Source: JBCCGG01 sp039029395 (lineage in GTDB: Bacteria; Pseudomonadota; Alphaproteobacteria; Kiloniellales; JAKSDN01). From it: DNA of 36,081 nt. The stretch lies in NCBI GenBank assembly GCA_039029395.1, contig JBCCGG010000058.1, positions 1 through 36,081 of the forward strand. Direction: 5' to 3'. The translations under genes and the position numbers were made by a program. A model generated the notes under the pieces. It saw nothing but the letters and a program-made list of their open reading frames with translations. It was not told where the DNA came from and made no database searches. Shown piece after piece: positions 6,865 through 14,139 of the stretch; position 1 is the stretch's first letter; each line of letters begins with the position of its first letter.

Positions 6865-8172
6865 CTACCAATAACGCATGGCGCCCTCGAAAAGGCCGGA
6901 GAGTTGCTCCCGGGAGATCTCTCGGGGCGCGTTCTCGAGCAAGCGGCGCTGGGGATAGGCGCCTTCGGTCAGCGCCGGGATGTCGGACTCCCCGTAGCCA
7001 ACATCGTTCAGGCCGTTGGGGATAGCGGTCGCCTTCATGAGCGAGATGATCTCGCCCGAGAGCACCTCGCCGGCATCCTCCGGCGCGGCATCGCGGGTAT
7101 CGGCGCCCAGGCAACCGGCGCCCTCGATGTGGCGCTCCGGGCAGGCCGGCGCGGTGTAGCGAAAGACTGAGGGCGCGTTGACGATCACCGACATGCCGTG
7201 GGGCACGATCGGCTCGCCTTGGGGGTAGCCAGCCGGGCAAAAGTCGCGCACCAGGCCCGAGACCGAGTAGGACATGCCGTGGGGCGCGTGGCAGCCGGCG
7301 TTGCCGAAGGCGATTCCGGCAAGGGTCGAGGCCCACATGAGCTGGCTGCGCGCCTCCCGGTCGCCCGCGTCGGCGACCGCGCGCACCAGGTAGAGGCCGA
7401 GCAGGCGCAGGGCCTCCCGGCAGCCGATGTCGCTCCAGGGGTTGGCGCCCTGGCTCATGGGCCGGAGACTTGGCCGCTCCGCGGGCTCCCGCCGGCTGAA
7501 GGGCACGGCGGTGTAGGATTCCAGCGCGTGGCTCAACACGTCGAAGGCGCTGGCGGCGACCACCCGGTCGGGCAGGGTCAGCGTGGTGTTTGGGTCGACC
7601 AACGCCTGACTGGCCCGCAGGTGGCGCGACACGATGCCGGTCTTGGCCTTCATGGCGAGCAGATCAAAGATCGCGATGCCGGTGCACTCGCTGCCGGTGC
7701 CCGAGGTGGTCGGACAGGCAATGTGAGGCTTCAAGGGCCCCGGCACCGGCTGGCCGCCGCCGATTGGCGCGTTGACGTAGGTCAGGAACTCCGCCGGGTA
7801 GGATGCATAGAGATTGGCCGCCTTGCAGGTGTCGATCACCGAGCCGCCGCCGACCGAGATGTAGCCGTCGAAGGCGCCCTCCACGGCGAAGCGGGTCGCG
7901 GCCTTGAACGATTCGTCGGTCGGCTCGACCCGGGTCTCGTCGTAGACCACGACATCCAGGCCTGCCGCGACCAAGGAGGCGCGCACCGTCTCCACATGGG
8001 GCGTGGCGGCAAGGCCCCGATCGGTCATGAGCGCGATGCGCGTGATGCCGAGCGCTTTGGCGTGATCGCCCGCCTCGGCCAGGACCCCGGGCCCGAAAGT
8101 GATCGCCGAGCTGTCGACCGAGAAGGCCTCGTCGCCGCCTTCGGCGGGCGCATAGTAGTGACAGCAGGCCAT
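6865..8172 (-). CDS. Hydroxyacid-oxoacid transhydrogenase-like iron-containing alcohol dehydrogenase (HOT/ADHFE1 type)
   Basis: A 435-residue type III alcohol dehydrogenase. The start at 8172 has AGGGGGAGGG just upstream. GGGSVID (108-114) and TTSGTGSE bind NAD. D211 and H215 in FDVLSHALE, with histidines in CHAPHGMSY (295, 298) and VPHGM (325), supply the metal ligands. The segments RPMSQGANPWSDIG, FGNAGCHAPHGMSYSVSGL, PERHIEGAGCLGADTRDA and GYGESDIPALTEG closely follow mitochondrial HOT (ADHFE1). HOT transfers hydride from 4-hydroxybutyrate to 2-oxoglutarate without free NAD, giving succinic semialdehyde and D-2-hydroxyglutarate. It is the first gene of a two-gene operon with a D-2-hydroxyglutarate dehydrogenase-like partner and is divergent from a TRAP transporter operon. 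The subgroup is convincing by motif, but the hydroxyacid substrate is inferred. Confidence 0.85.
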   Translation of the reverse strand: MACCHYYAPAEGGDEAFSVDSSAITFGPGVLAEAGDHAKALGITRIALMTDRGLAATPHVETVRASLVAAGLDVVVYDETRVEPTDESFKAATRFAVEGAFDGYISVGGGSVIDTCKAANLYASYPAEFLTYVNAPIGGGQPVPGPLKPHIACPTTSGTGSECTGIAIFDLLAMKAKTGIVSRHLRASQALVDPNTTLTLPDRVVAASAFDVLSHALESYTAVPFSRREPAERPSLRPMSQGANPWSDIGCREALRLLGLYLVRAVADAGDREARSQLMWASTLAGIAFGNAGCHAPHGMSYSVSGLVRDFCPAGYPQGEPIVPHGMSVIVNAPSVFRYTAPACPERHIEGAGCLGADTRDAAPEDAGEVLSGEIISLMKATAIPNGLNDVGYGESDIPALTEGAYPQRRLLENAPREISREQLSGLFEGAMRYW

Positions 8173-8231
8173 GGTCCCTCCCCCTCTAAGAATTTGTAAC
8201 TGTTCCGCCGATGGCTGAGTCCATAAGGTTC

Positions 8232-8260
8232 TTGCATGTGGAAACAAGTTCGTCAATAAT
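8232..8260 (+). promoter_or_regulatory. Sigma-70-like promoter of the TRAP operon
   Basis: TTGCAT (8232-8237) and AATAAT (8255-8260) are separated by exactly 17 bp and lie 48 bp upstream of the dctP ATG. The -10 box overlaps the first arm of the palindrome at 8258-8278, the layout expected for repression by occlusion. Confidence 0.5.
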
Positions 8261-8278
8261 GAGACTGATAGTCTCATT
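8258..8278. promoter_or_regulatory. Perfect 9-bp inverted repeat, candidate IclR operator
   Basis: AATGAGACT-GAT-AGTCTCATT is a perfect palindrome with 9-bp arms and a 3-bp centre. A further GTGAGAC half-site follows directly (8281-8287). It lies in the 135-bp gap between the divergent HOT and dctP genes and covers the -10/start region of the TRAP promoter. The IclR-family gene encoded in the same operon (11614-12414) is the obvious candidate for the protein that binds here. Assignment to that protein is inferred; the palindrome itself is plain in the sequence. Confidence 0.6.
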
Positions 8279-8307
8279 TAGTGAGACGAAAAACGGGAGG
8301 CACTCTG

Positions 8308-9540
8308 ATGCTCGACAAGAAACTAGAAGGAATTTCGCGCCGGGATTTGCTGCAGCTGACCAAGCGCTATGGCATCTCCTCGACGCTGCTGGCGGCGGGC
8401 GCCTTGACCGGCGCCATCACCCTGCCGCGACTCGCGGCGGCGGCGAACTCGACCTATGAAAAGCGTTTTAGCAAGGAGCCCAAGTTCTCGCTGAAATACG
8501 GCGCCGCCGGATTCAATGAGCGCAACCTTTTGATCGAGCGCGCAGGCTGCCTGCAGTTCGTCAACGATTTGGAGGAGCGCACCGACGGCGAGATCCGCAT
8601 CGAGTTCATCGGCAACAACCAGATCTGCGGCCAGCTCGACTGCGTCAAGAAAACCCAGCAGGGCATCGTCGACCTATACGCCGCCTCGACCCAGAATTCG
8701 GCCGGCGGCGCGCCCTACTACAATGTGCTCGACTACGCCTATATGTTCCCCAGCCGGGCATCCCAGTACTATTTCCTCTATCACCCGAAAAGCCAGCAGG
8801 TGCTGCGCGATCCCTTGCGCAAACGCCATAATCTGGAGTTCCTGTTCAGCCACGCCGAGCTGCGCGGCATCCAGCTCGGCAACAAGTGGAAGGGCAAGGA
8901 CCTGGTCACCAGCGTGACCCAGTTGGCCGGCACCAAGAACCGGGTGACCGGTACCCAGCTGGGCCGCATCGCCATGGAGCTCATGAATCTCAATCCGACA
9001 CCGATCGCCTGGGCCGAGACTTTGGACGGCCTCAAGCAAGGCCTGATCGACGGCGCCGAGACCTGGGCCTCCGCGGTGGCCTACGCCAACATGTCGCCGG
9101 TCGTCTCTCAGTGCGTCAATCTGGAGTTCTTCTGCGGCACGGAAGCGACTGCCATGAACGGCAACGTGTTCGACAAGCTGGGCGGCGAGCTCCAGGACGC
9201 GGTCATGGAGTCGGCCTACCTGACCCAGGTCCACGTCCAAGCGGCCAACGAGGCTGCCTTGGTCAAGACCGTCGGCTTCTCGGATCCGCAGATTCCCGGC
9301 ACCGTGTTCGTCGAGAACGGCACGCGGGTTTCCATGTTGACGCCCGAAGCCCGGAAGGAAGCCGAGGAGATGTGCTCGCCACAGTTCCATCCCGACGCTT
9401 GGGCCGGCTGGCGCGAGCGCCTGGACGGCTGGTCCGGCGGCCTCGACACATTCCAGTTCATCTCCGACGTCGCGCGCGAGATCCCGGCCGACACCAAGGC
9501 CGAGAACGTCGAGCCGCGGCGCTGGTGGAAGAGCAGCTAA
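8308..9540 (+). CDS. dctP: TRAP transporter substrate-binding protein (DctP family), Tat-exported
   Basis: A 410-residue periplasmic binding protein. GGGAGG lies 7 nt before the ATG at 8308. The N terminus has a twin-arginine motif S-R-R-D-L-L-Q followed by a long hydrophobic and alanine-rich stretch (STLLAAGALTGAITLPRLAAAA), so export as a folded protein by Tat is likely. The mature part has the DctP fold, including the K-N-R-V-x-G-T-Q-L-G-R segment whose arginine usually salt-bridges the ligand carboxylate, and the NPTPIAWAETLDGLKQGLIDGAE block. It would capture an organic acid in the periplasm and hand it to DctQM, encoded downstream. Linkage to HOT and a D-hydroxyacid dehydrogenase suggests a hydroxy- or keto-acid ligand, but the sequence does not prove one. 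Confidence 0.88.
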   Translation: MLDKKLEGISRRDLLQLTKRYGISSTLLAAGALTGAITLPRLAAAANSTYEKRFSKEPKFSLKYGAAGFNERNLLIERAGCLQFVNDLEERTDGEIRIEFIGNNQICGQLDCVKKTQQGIVDLYAASTQNSAGGAPYYNVLDYAYMFPSRASQYYFLYHPKSQQVLRDPLRKRHNLEFLFSHAELRGIQLGNKWKGKDLVTSVTQLAGTKNRVTGTQLGRIAMELMNLNPTPIAWAETLDGLKQGLIDGAETWASAVAYANMSPVVSQCVNLEFFCGTEATAMNGNVFDKLGGELQDAVMESAYLTQVHVQAANEAALVKTVGFSDPQIPGTVFVENGTRVSMLTPEARKEAEEMCSPQFHPDAWAGWRERLDGWSGGLDTFQFISDVAREIPADTKAENVEPRRWWKSS

Positions 9541-9558
9541 TCGGTTCTGGTCGAGCAT

Positions 9559-9584
9559 GCGAGGGCGGCAACGACCGCCCTCGC
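9559..9584 (+). terminator. Strong intercistronic stem-loop between dctP and dctQ
   Basis: GCGAGGGCGG-CAACGA-CCGCCCTCGC forms a perfect 10-bp GC-rich stem with a 6-nt loop, starting 18 nt after the dctP stop. No T-run follows, so full intrinsic termination is unlikely. The usual role of such stems after binding-protein genes is to protect the upstream mRNA or attenuate, so that the binding protein is made in excess over the permease. Confidence 0.55.
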
Positions 9585-9700
9585 CTCTTCCTAAAACAAC
9601 ACGATTGCAACGGGGACGGCGCTGGGAATTAGCGCTCGGTCACGCGAGGTGTGTCCTGTAGACTTTACGCAACGACGATTTCGCGAACGGGGGGCGAGGC

Positions 9701-10219
9701 ATGTTTGTCTTTAAGTGGCTCGATGCGAACATAGAAAAATCGATCATTCTGATCTGCTACCTGTCCATGACGGGAATCATCTTCGTCGAGGTGATCCGCC
9801 GCTTCGCCTTCAATCAGCAAGCGCCTTGGAGCTCGACGATCCCGATCTACCTCTTCTTGTGGGTCACTTGGATCGGCTGCTCCTACACCGCCAAGCAGCG
9901 CAGCCATCTGCGCTTCGAGGAGGTGCGAGCCCGGCTGCCCTACTTCTGGCAGTTCTGCGCCATGATGCTCGACCACTTGATCTGGATCGGCTTCTCGATC
10001 GTGATCATCTACTTCGCGTCCGAGCAGGTCATGCTGTCTTACGACAACTTCGCGATCGTCCAGGGCACCGATGACGTCATGCAATGGTGGTTTTATCTGG
10101 CAACGCCGGTCGCCTTCCTGATGATCATCTATCGGGTCACACAGAATTTGATAGAGGACGTCGGGCGATACCGACGCGGCGAACCTTTCCTCATCAAAGC
10201 CGACGTCAAGGGGGATTAG
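9701..10219 (+). CDS. dctQ: TRAP transporter small permease (DctQ family)
   Basis: A 172-residue membrane protein with four predicted transmembrane helices: about residues 14-32 (IILICYLSMTGIIFVEVIR), 47-66 (TIPIYLFLWVTWIGCSYTAK), 90-110 (LDHLIWIGFSIVIIYFAS) and 127-147 (MQWWFYLATPVAFLMIIYRV). The EVIRRF motif after helix 1 and the R-S-H-L-R-F-E-E loop are characteristic of DctQ, which serves as scaffold for the large subunit in the inner membrane. The gene follows dctP after a 160-nt gap containing a strong stem-loop and precedes dctM by 9 nt. Confidence 0.88.
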   Translation: MFVFKWLDANIEKSIILICYLSMTGIIFVEVIRRFAFNQQAPWSSTIPIYLFLWVTWIGCSYTAKQRSHLRFEEVRARLPYFWQFCAMMLDHLIWIGFSIVIIYFASEQVMLSYDNFAIVQGTDDVMQWWFYLATPVAFLMIIYRVTQNLIEDVGRYRRGEPFLIKADVKGD

Positions 10220-10228
10220 GAGGGCATC

Positions 10229-11602
10229 ATGAGCGACGGTCTACTAATCACCCTGATCTCCATCGGCGTCACCCTGCTGTTCGTGCTGGGCGTGCCGATC
10301 TTCCTCATCATCGGCCTGTGGGTCATCGGCGTCAGCTTGGTGATTGACTTCACCTTGGCCAACATCGGCGTCACCCTCTACGAGGGGCTCAACTTCTTCG
10401 GCCTGCTGGCGCTGCCGCTGTTCATCTTGACCGGCGATCTGATCAACAACGCCGGCATCGCCAAGCGCCTGGTCGATTTCGCGTACTCGATCCTCGGCTG
10501 GATCCGCGGCGGCATGGCCATGTCGGCCTTGGGCGCCTGCGGGCTCTTTGCCGCGATCTCCGGCTCCAACTCGGCGACCACGGCGACGATCGGCTCGATC
10601 ATGCATCCGGAGATGACCAAAACCGGGTATGACGAGAACTTCGCCGCGGCGACCGCCGCTTCGGGCGGCACGGTCGGCATCATCATCCCGCCGTCGATCA
10701 TCTTCATCGTCTACGGCTTCTTGATGAACCTCTCGATCAGCGATCTCTTCCTGGGTGGCATGATCCCCGGCATCATCATGGTGATCGCCATGCAGGGCGC
10801 CTGCTGGTACATGTCCCGCAAGTACGGCTGGGGCGAGATCCAGAAGCTCCAGCTGAACCGCATCCTGCGCGCCAGCCTGGGCGCCTGGCTTGGCTTTTTC
10901 GCGATTGGCCTGGTCATCTGGGGCATCTACACCGGCAAGTTCTCGCCGACCGAGGCGGCCGGCGTGACCGCCGGATTCTGTCTCATCGTCGGCGTGGTCA
11001 TGTACCCCATCGCCCGCATAATCGGCGTGCGCCGGGACGGCAGCGTCGAGGGCTTGAGCATCGGCGCATCGCTCTTCGTGCCCGGCTTCAGCCTGCGCGA
11101 GGTGCCCAACATCGTGCTGCGCTCGGGCTACATCACCGGCATGCTGGTGCCGCTGATCGCGATCTCCGTGGTCATGCAGCAAATTCTCTCCCTGCTCGGC
11201 GCCAAGGATTTCGTCACCGAACTCTTGGCCAATCTGGGCGGCTACTATCCGATCCTCTTTGCCTGCATGGCCATGGTGCTGGTCGCCGGCACGGTACTGG
11301 AGAGCCTGCCAAACACCATCATCCTGGCGCCGATCCTGGCGCCGATCGCGGCCGGTATCGGGGTCGACCCGATCCACTTCGCCGTGGTCTTCCTGGTCGG
11401 CGACGCGATCGGTTTCATCACCCCGCCCTATGGCCTCAACCTCTATGTGGCCAGCGGAGTCACCGGCATCCCCTACTTCCGAATATTACGCTTCGCCATG
11501 CCGTATCTCCTCGCCCTGATGATCGCCTGGTTCATCATCGCCCTCGTGCCGGAGCTTTCGACCATGCTCCTGTTTCACGAGGGAGCCGGTGTATATCAAT
11601 AG
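10229..11602 (+). CDS. dctM: TRAP transporter large permease (DctM family)
   Basis: A 457-residue inner-membrane protein with 12 or so hydrophobic segments. It contains the DctM signature blocks LPLFILTGDLINNAGIAKRL, FAAISGSNSATTATIGSIMHPEM, the helix-breaking SGGTVGIIIPPSIIFIVYG and, in the second repeat, the ESLPNTIILAPILAPIAAGIG and GFITPPYGLNLYVASGV motifs. These form the two inverted repeats of the sodium-driven elevator transporter. The length is usual for DctM. GGAGGGC lies 4 nt upstream of the ATG. With DctP and DctQ it makes a complete TRAP importer, and the IclR regulator follows 11 nt after its stop. Confidence 0.93.
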   Translation: MSDGLLITLISIGVTLLFVLGVPIFLIIGLWVIGVSLVIDFTLANIGVTLYEGLNFFGLLALPLFILTGDLINNAGIAKRLVDFAYSILGWIRGGMAMSALGACGLFAAISGSNSATTATIGSIMHPEMTKTGYDENFAAATAASGGTVGIIIPPSIIFIVYGFLMNLSISDLFLGGMIPGIIMVIAMQGACWYMSRKYGWGEIQKLQLNRILRASLGAWLGFFAIGLVIWGIYTGKFSPTEAAGVTAGFCLIVGVVMYPIARIIGVRRDGSVEGLSIGASLFVPGFSLREVPNIVLRSGYITGMLVPLIAISVVMQQILSLLGAKDFVTELLANLGGYYPILFACMAMVLVAGTVLESLPNTIILAPILAPIAAGIGVDPIHFAVVFLVGDAIGFITPPYGLNLYVASGVTGIPYFRILRFAMPYLLALMIAWFIIALVPELSTMLLFHEGAGVYQ

Positions 11603-11613
11603 GTTAGGGGGCG

Positions 11614-12414
11614 ATGCTGACGCTTAACGATAGCGAGGGCGGCAAACACCGGGACAAGGGTTCCGCGGTCGATCGGGCCTTGGCCGTGCTTCAGGGCGTG
11701 GCCTTGGCCCAGCGGCCGATGAGCGCGACCGAGCTCAACGAGGCGCTCGGCCTGCCCAAGGCGACGCTGCACCGCATTTGCGCTCAGCTGGAGCGCGACG
11801 GCTATCTCCAGCGCGATCTCTTAGGCAAACGCCTGCGTCCCGGCCCGCGGCTGCGGGGCCTCGCCCTCGGTGTGATGGCGACGGCCGCGGACCAGGTCGA
11901 GCGCCACGCCATCCTGCGGGCCGTTTCCGAGGCAATCGGCGAGACCTGCAACCTGACCATGCCTGACGGCGACCGCATGGTCTACGTCGACCGGGTCGAG
12001 ACCCATTGGCCTTTGCGCCTGCAGTTTCAGATCGGCACCCACGTGCCCCTGCACTGCACTTCGAGCGGCAAGCTGTTCTTGAGCAGCCTGCCGGCCCAGC
12101 GACGCAAGCGGCTGGTCGGCTGCCTCAATCTGGAGAAGCGCACCAACAACACGCTCAGCGATCCCGAATCCCTGCTGAGCGCCTTGGCGAAGATCCGCGA
12201 CGAAGAGGTCGGCACCGACGATCAGGAGTTCGTCGACGGGATGGTCGCCGTGGCGGTTCCGATCAAGGCTCCGGACGGGCAGCTGATCGGCACCCTGGCA
12301 ACCCACGCGCCGATCCAGCGCATGACCCTCAGGCAGGCGCGCGGCCATTTGCCGGCCCTGCGCCACGCGGCGGACCGGCTTTCCGCCCTGATCGCCGACA
12401 CGACCGAGGGGTGA
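11614..12414 (+). CDS. IclR-family transcriptional regulator
   Basis: A 266-residue regulator. Residues about 17-80 form the N-terminal winged helix-turn-helix (SAVDRALAVLQGVALAQRPM, then LNEALGLPKATLHRICAQLE with R-D-G-Y-L). The C-terminal GAF-like effector domain includes LTMPDGDRMVYVDRVE, P-L-H-C-T-S-S-G-K-L-F-L and the QEFVDGMVAVAVPIKAPDG block. IclR proteins usually repress or activate small-molecule catabolism, with the pathway substrate as ligand. It is co-transcribed with dctPQM and probably controls the divergent promoters at 8173-8307, where a perfect GAGAC palindrome overlaps a promoter. The ligand may be the hydroxyacid imported by the TRAP system. Confidence 0.92.
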   Translation: MLTLNDSEGGKHRDKGSAVDRALAVLQGVALAQRPMSATELNEALGLPKATLHRICAQLERDGYLQRDLLGKRLRPGPRLRGLALGVMATAADQVERHAILRAVSEAIGETCNLTMPDGDRMVYVDRVETHWPLRLQFQIGTHVPLHCTSSGKLFLSSLPAQRRKRLVGCLNLEKRTNNTLSDPESLLSALAKIRDEEVGTDDQEFVDGMVAVAVPIKAPDGQLIGTLATHAPIQRMTLRQARGHLPALRHAADRLSALIADTTEG

Positions 12415-12419
12415 GCGCC

Positions 12420-12968
12420 ATGGTTGGATACGTTTGGCGGGCCCTGGCGGTCCTGCTGATACTGGCCGCGTCCGCCACGGCACAGACGCCGGCGCCACAG
12501 GCGCTCGTCGACGCGATGACCGAGCGTCTTGCCTTGATGGAACCGGTTGCCCGATACAAGTGGAACGCCGGCCGGCCGATCGAGGACCTGGCGCGCGAGC
12601 AAGTGGTGCTCGACAAGGTGGTCGAGAGCGCTGGCGCGGCGGGGGTGGATGTGGACTTCGCGCGGTCCTTCTTCCAGGCCCAGATTGCCGCCGCGAAGGA
12701 GATCCAACAGCGGAACTTCGACCGCTGGGCGGCGAACGGCCAAGGCAAGTTCGCCCAGGTACGGGATTTGAACAGTGACCTGAGGCCGGCAATCATCGCG
12801 CTCACCGGGCGCGTCATCGCCGAGCTGAAACGCCTACCTGGCGTCCAAGCCACAGAGATCTGCCGGTCTCTCGCACCGCCCTCGGCCGCGCTGGCCGAGG
12901 ATCAGGCGGCTTGGCGCCTGGCGGTCCAGCCGCTCAGGGATCTGGCCGGTGGCTGTGGCGCCGGTTAG
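12420..12968 (+). CDS. Secreted chorismate mutase, AroQ gamma class
   Basis: A 182-residue precursor with signal peptide MVGYVWRALAVLLILAASA and likely cleavage after ATA. The mature part begins with the all-helical AroQ pattern: LVDAMTERLALMEPVARYKW with R36 and K47, then NAGRPIED and L-A-R59-E, and a second helix with SFFQAQIAAAKEIQQ. These correspond to the active-site Arg/Lys/Arg/Glu set of periplasmic *AroQ enzymes, which turn chorismate into prephenate. The gene starts 5 nt after the IclR stop, so it is the last gene of the TRAP/IclR operon, an unexpected place. Its stop codon overlaps the stop of the convergent ald gene in the tetranucleotide TTAG. The family call is good. The role of prephenate production in the periplasm is unknown here. 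Confidence 0.85.
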   Translation: MVGYVWRALAVLLILAASATAQTPAPQALVDAMTERLALMEPVARYKWNAGRPIEDLAREQVVLDKVVESAGAAGVDVDFARSFFQAQIAAAKEIQQRNFDRWAANGQGKFAQVRDLNSDLRPAIIALTGRVIAELKRLPGVQATEICRSLAPPSAALAEDQAAWRLAVQPLRDLAGGCGAG

Positions 12969-14086
12969 GCGGCGTCGAGCACCTTTTGCGGCTCGATGAA
13001 ATCGAGGCCGTGGGCTTCGGCGACCGCCTGGTAGGTGACCTTGCCATAGGCCACATTGAGGCCGTTCATCAGGTGCGGGTCGTCGGCCAGCGCCTTCTTG
13101 TAGCCCTTGTCGGCGAGCGCCAGGGTGAAGGGCAGAGTTGCATTGTTGAGCGCGAAGGTCGACGTCCGCGCGACCGCGCCGGGCATGTTGGTGACGCAGT
13201 AGTGCACCACCCCCTCCTCGACATAGGTCGGGTCGGCATGGGTCGTCCCCCGCGAGGTCTCGGCGCAGCCGCCTTGGTCGATCGCGATATCGACGAAGAC
13301 CGATCCCGGACGCATCTGGCGCATCATGTCCCGGGTGACCAGCTTGGGCGCCGCGGCGCCGGGCACCAGAACGGCGCCGATCACCAGGTCGGCGCCGGCA
13401 ACGTAGCGCTCGATTGAATCAACCGTCGAGTAAATCGAGTTTAGGGTCGGGCCGAACTGCATGTCGAGCTCATTGAGCCGGTCGAGCGAGCGGTCGATCA
13501 CCGTGACGTGGGCCTCCATGCCCATGGCCATGCGCGCCGCGTTGGTGCCCGAAACGCCGCCACCGATGATCACGACACGGGCCGCCGCGACGCCGGGCAC
13601 ACCACCCATCAGCACACCCGAGCCGCCCTGCTCCTTCTCCAGACAGTGGGCGCCGACCTGGACCGACATGCGCCCGGCGACCACGCTCATGGGCGCCAGC
13701 AACGGCAAGCCGCCGCGCACGCCGGTCACCGTCTCATAGGCGACGGCGACGCAACCGGAGTTGACCAAGCCGTGGGTCTGGGGCGCGTCGGGCGCCAGGT
13801 GAAGGTAGGTGAAGAGCACCTGGCCCTCGCGCAGCCGGGCATACTCCTCGGGCTGGGGCTCCTTGACCTTGACCACCATATCGGCGCGCTGAAAGACATC
13901 GTCGGCGCCGCCGACGATCTCCGCGCCGGCCTTGCGGTAGCTCTCGTCGTCGAAGCCGCAACCCTCGCCGGCGGTGCTCTCGATGATCACGTCATGACCG
14001 TGAACCTTGAGCTCGCGCACCGAGGCCGGCACCAGGCCAACCCGGTACTCGTGGTTCTTGACCTCCTTGGGAACCCCAACCAACAT
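12965..14086 (-). CDS. ald: Alanine dehydrogenase
   Basis: A 373-residue protein, the usual length for NAD-dependent L-alanine dehydrogenase. It starts MLVGVPKEVKNHEYRVGL with substrate-binding R15; V-K-V-K75-E-P-Q and L-H96-L-A-P carry the catalytic Lys and His known from the family. The NAD domain has VVIIGGGVSGTNAARMA with a downstream acidic V-I-D, and SVFVDIAIDQGG holds the conserved Asp. The enzyme interconverts L-alanine with pyruvate and ammonia and is typically used to catabolise alanine. AGGAGAG lies 6 nt before the ATG. The dimethylglycine dehydrogenase-like gene lies upstream on the same strand with a 53-nt gap, so co-transcription is possible. It overlaps the convergent chorismate mutase gene by 4 nt. 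Confidence 0.95.
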   Translation of the reverse strand: MLVGVPKEVKNHEYRVGLVPASVRELKVHGHDVIIESTAGEGCGFDDESYRKAGAEIVGGADDVFQRADMVVKVKEPQPEEYARLREGQVLFTYLHLAPDAPQTHGLVNSGCVAVAYETVTGVRGGLPLLAPMSVVAGRMSVQVGAHCLEKEQGGSGVLMGGVPGVAAARVVIIGGGVSGTNAARMAMGMEAHVTVIDRSLDRLNELDMQFGPTLNSIYSTVDSIERYVAGADLVIGAVLVPGAAAPKLVTRDMMRQMRPGSVFVDIAIDQGGCAETSRGTTHADPTYVEEGVVHYCVTNMPGAVARTSTFALNNATLPFTLALADKGYKKALADDPHLMNGLNVAYGKVTYQAVAEAHGLDFIEPQKVLDAA

Positions 14087-14139
14087 CTCTTGCTCTCCTC
14101 TTGTTTCGCGCGACCGGCGCCCTTGCGGGGCTGTCGAAC

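Noticed and set aside
5583..7025. 480-codon open frame antisense to the FAD oxidase
   Set aside because: It is long only because of GC-rich third positions; the opposite strand has complete PCMH and histidine motifs.
10244..11377. 377-codon open frame antisense to dctM
   Set aside because: Its translation is Asp/His/Gln-rich repeats produced by reading transmembrane codons backwards; there is no recognised domain.
12006..12419. Upstream extension of the chorismate mutase frame within the IclR gene
   Set aside because: The signal peptide starts at 12420 right after the IclR stop; the earlier codons are an out-of-frame shadow of IclR.
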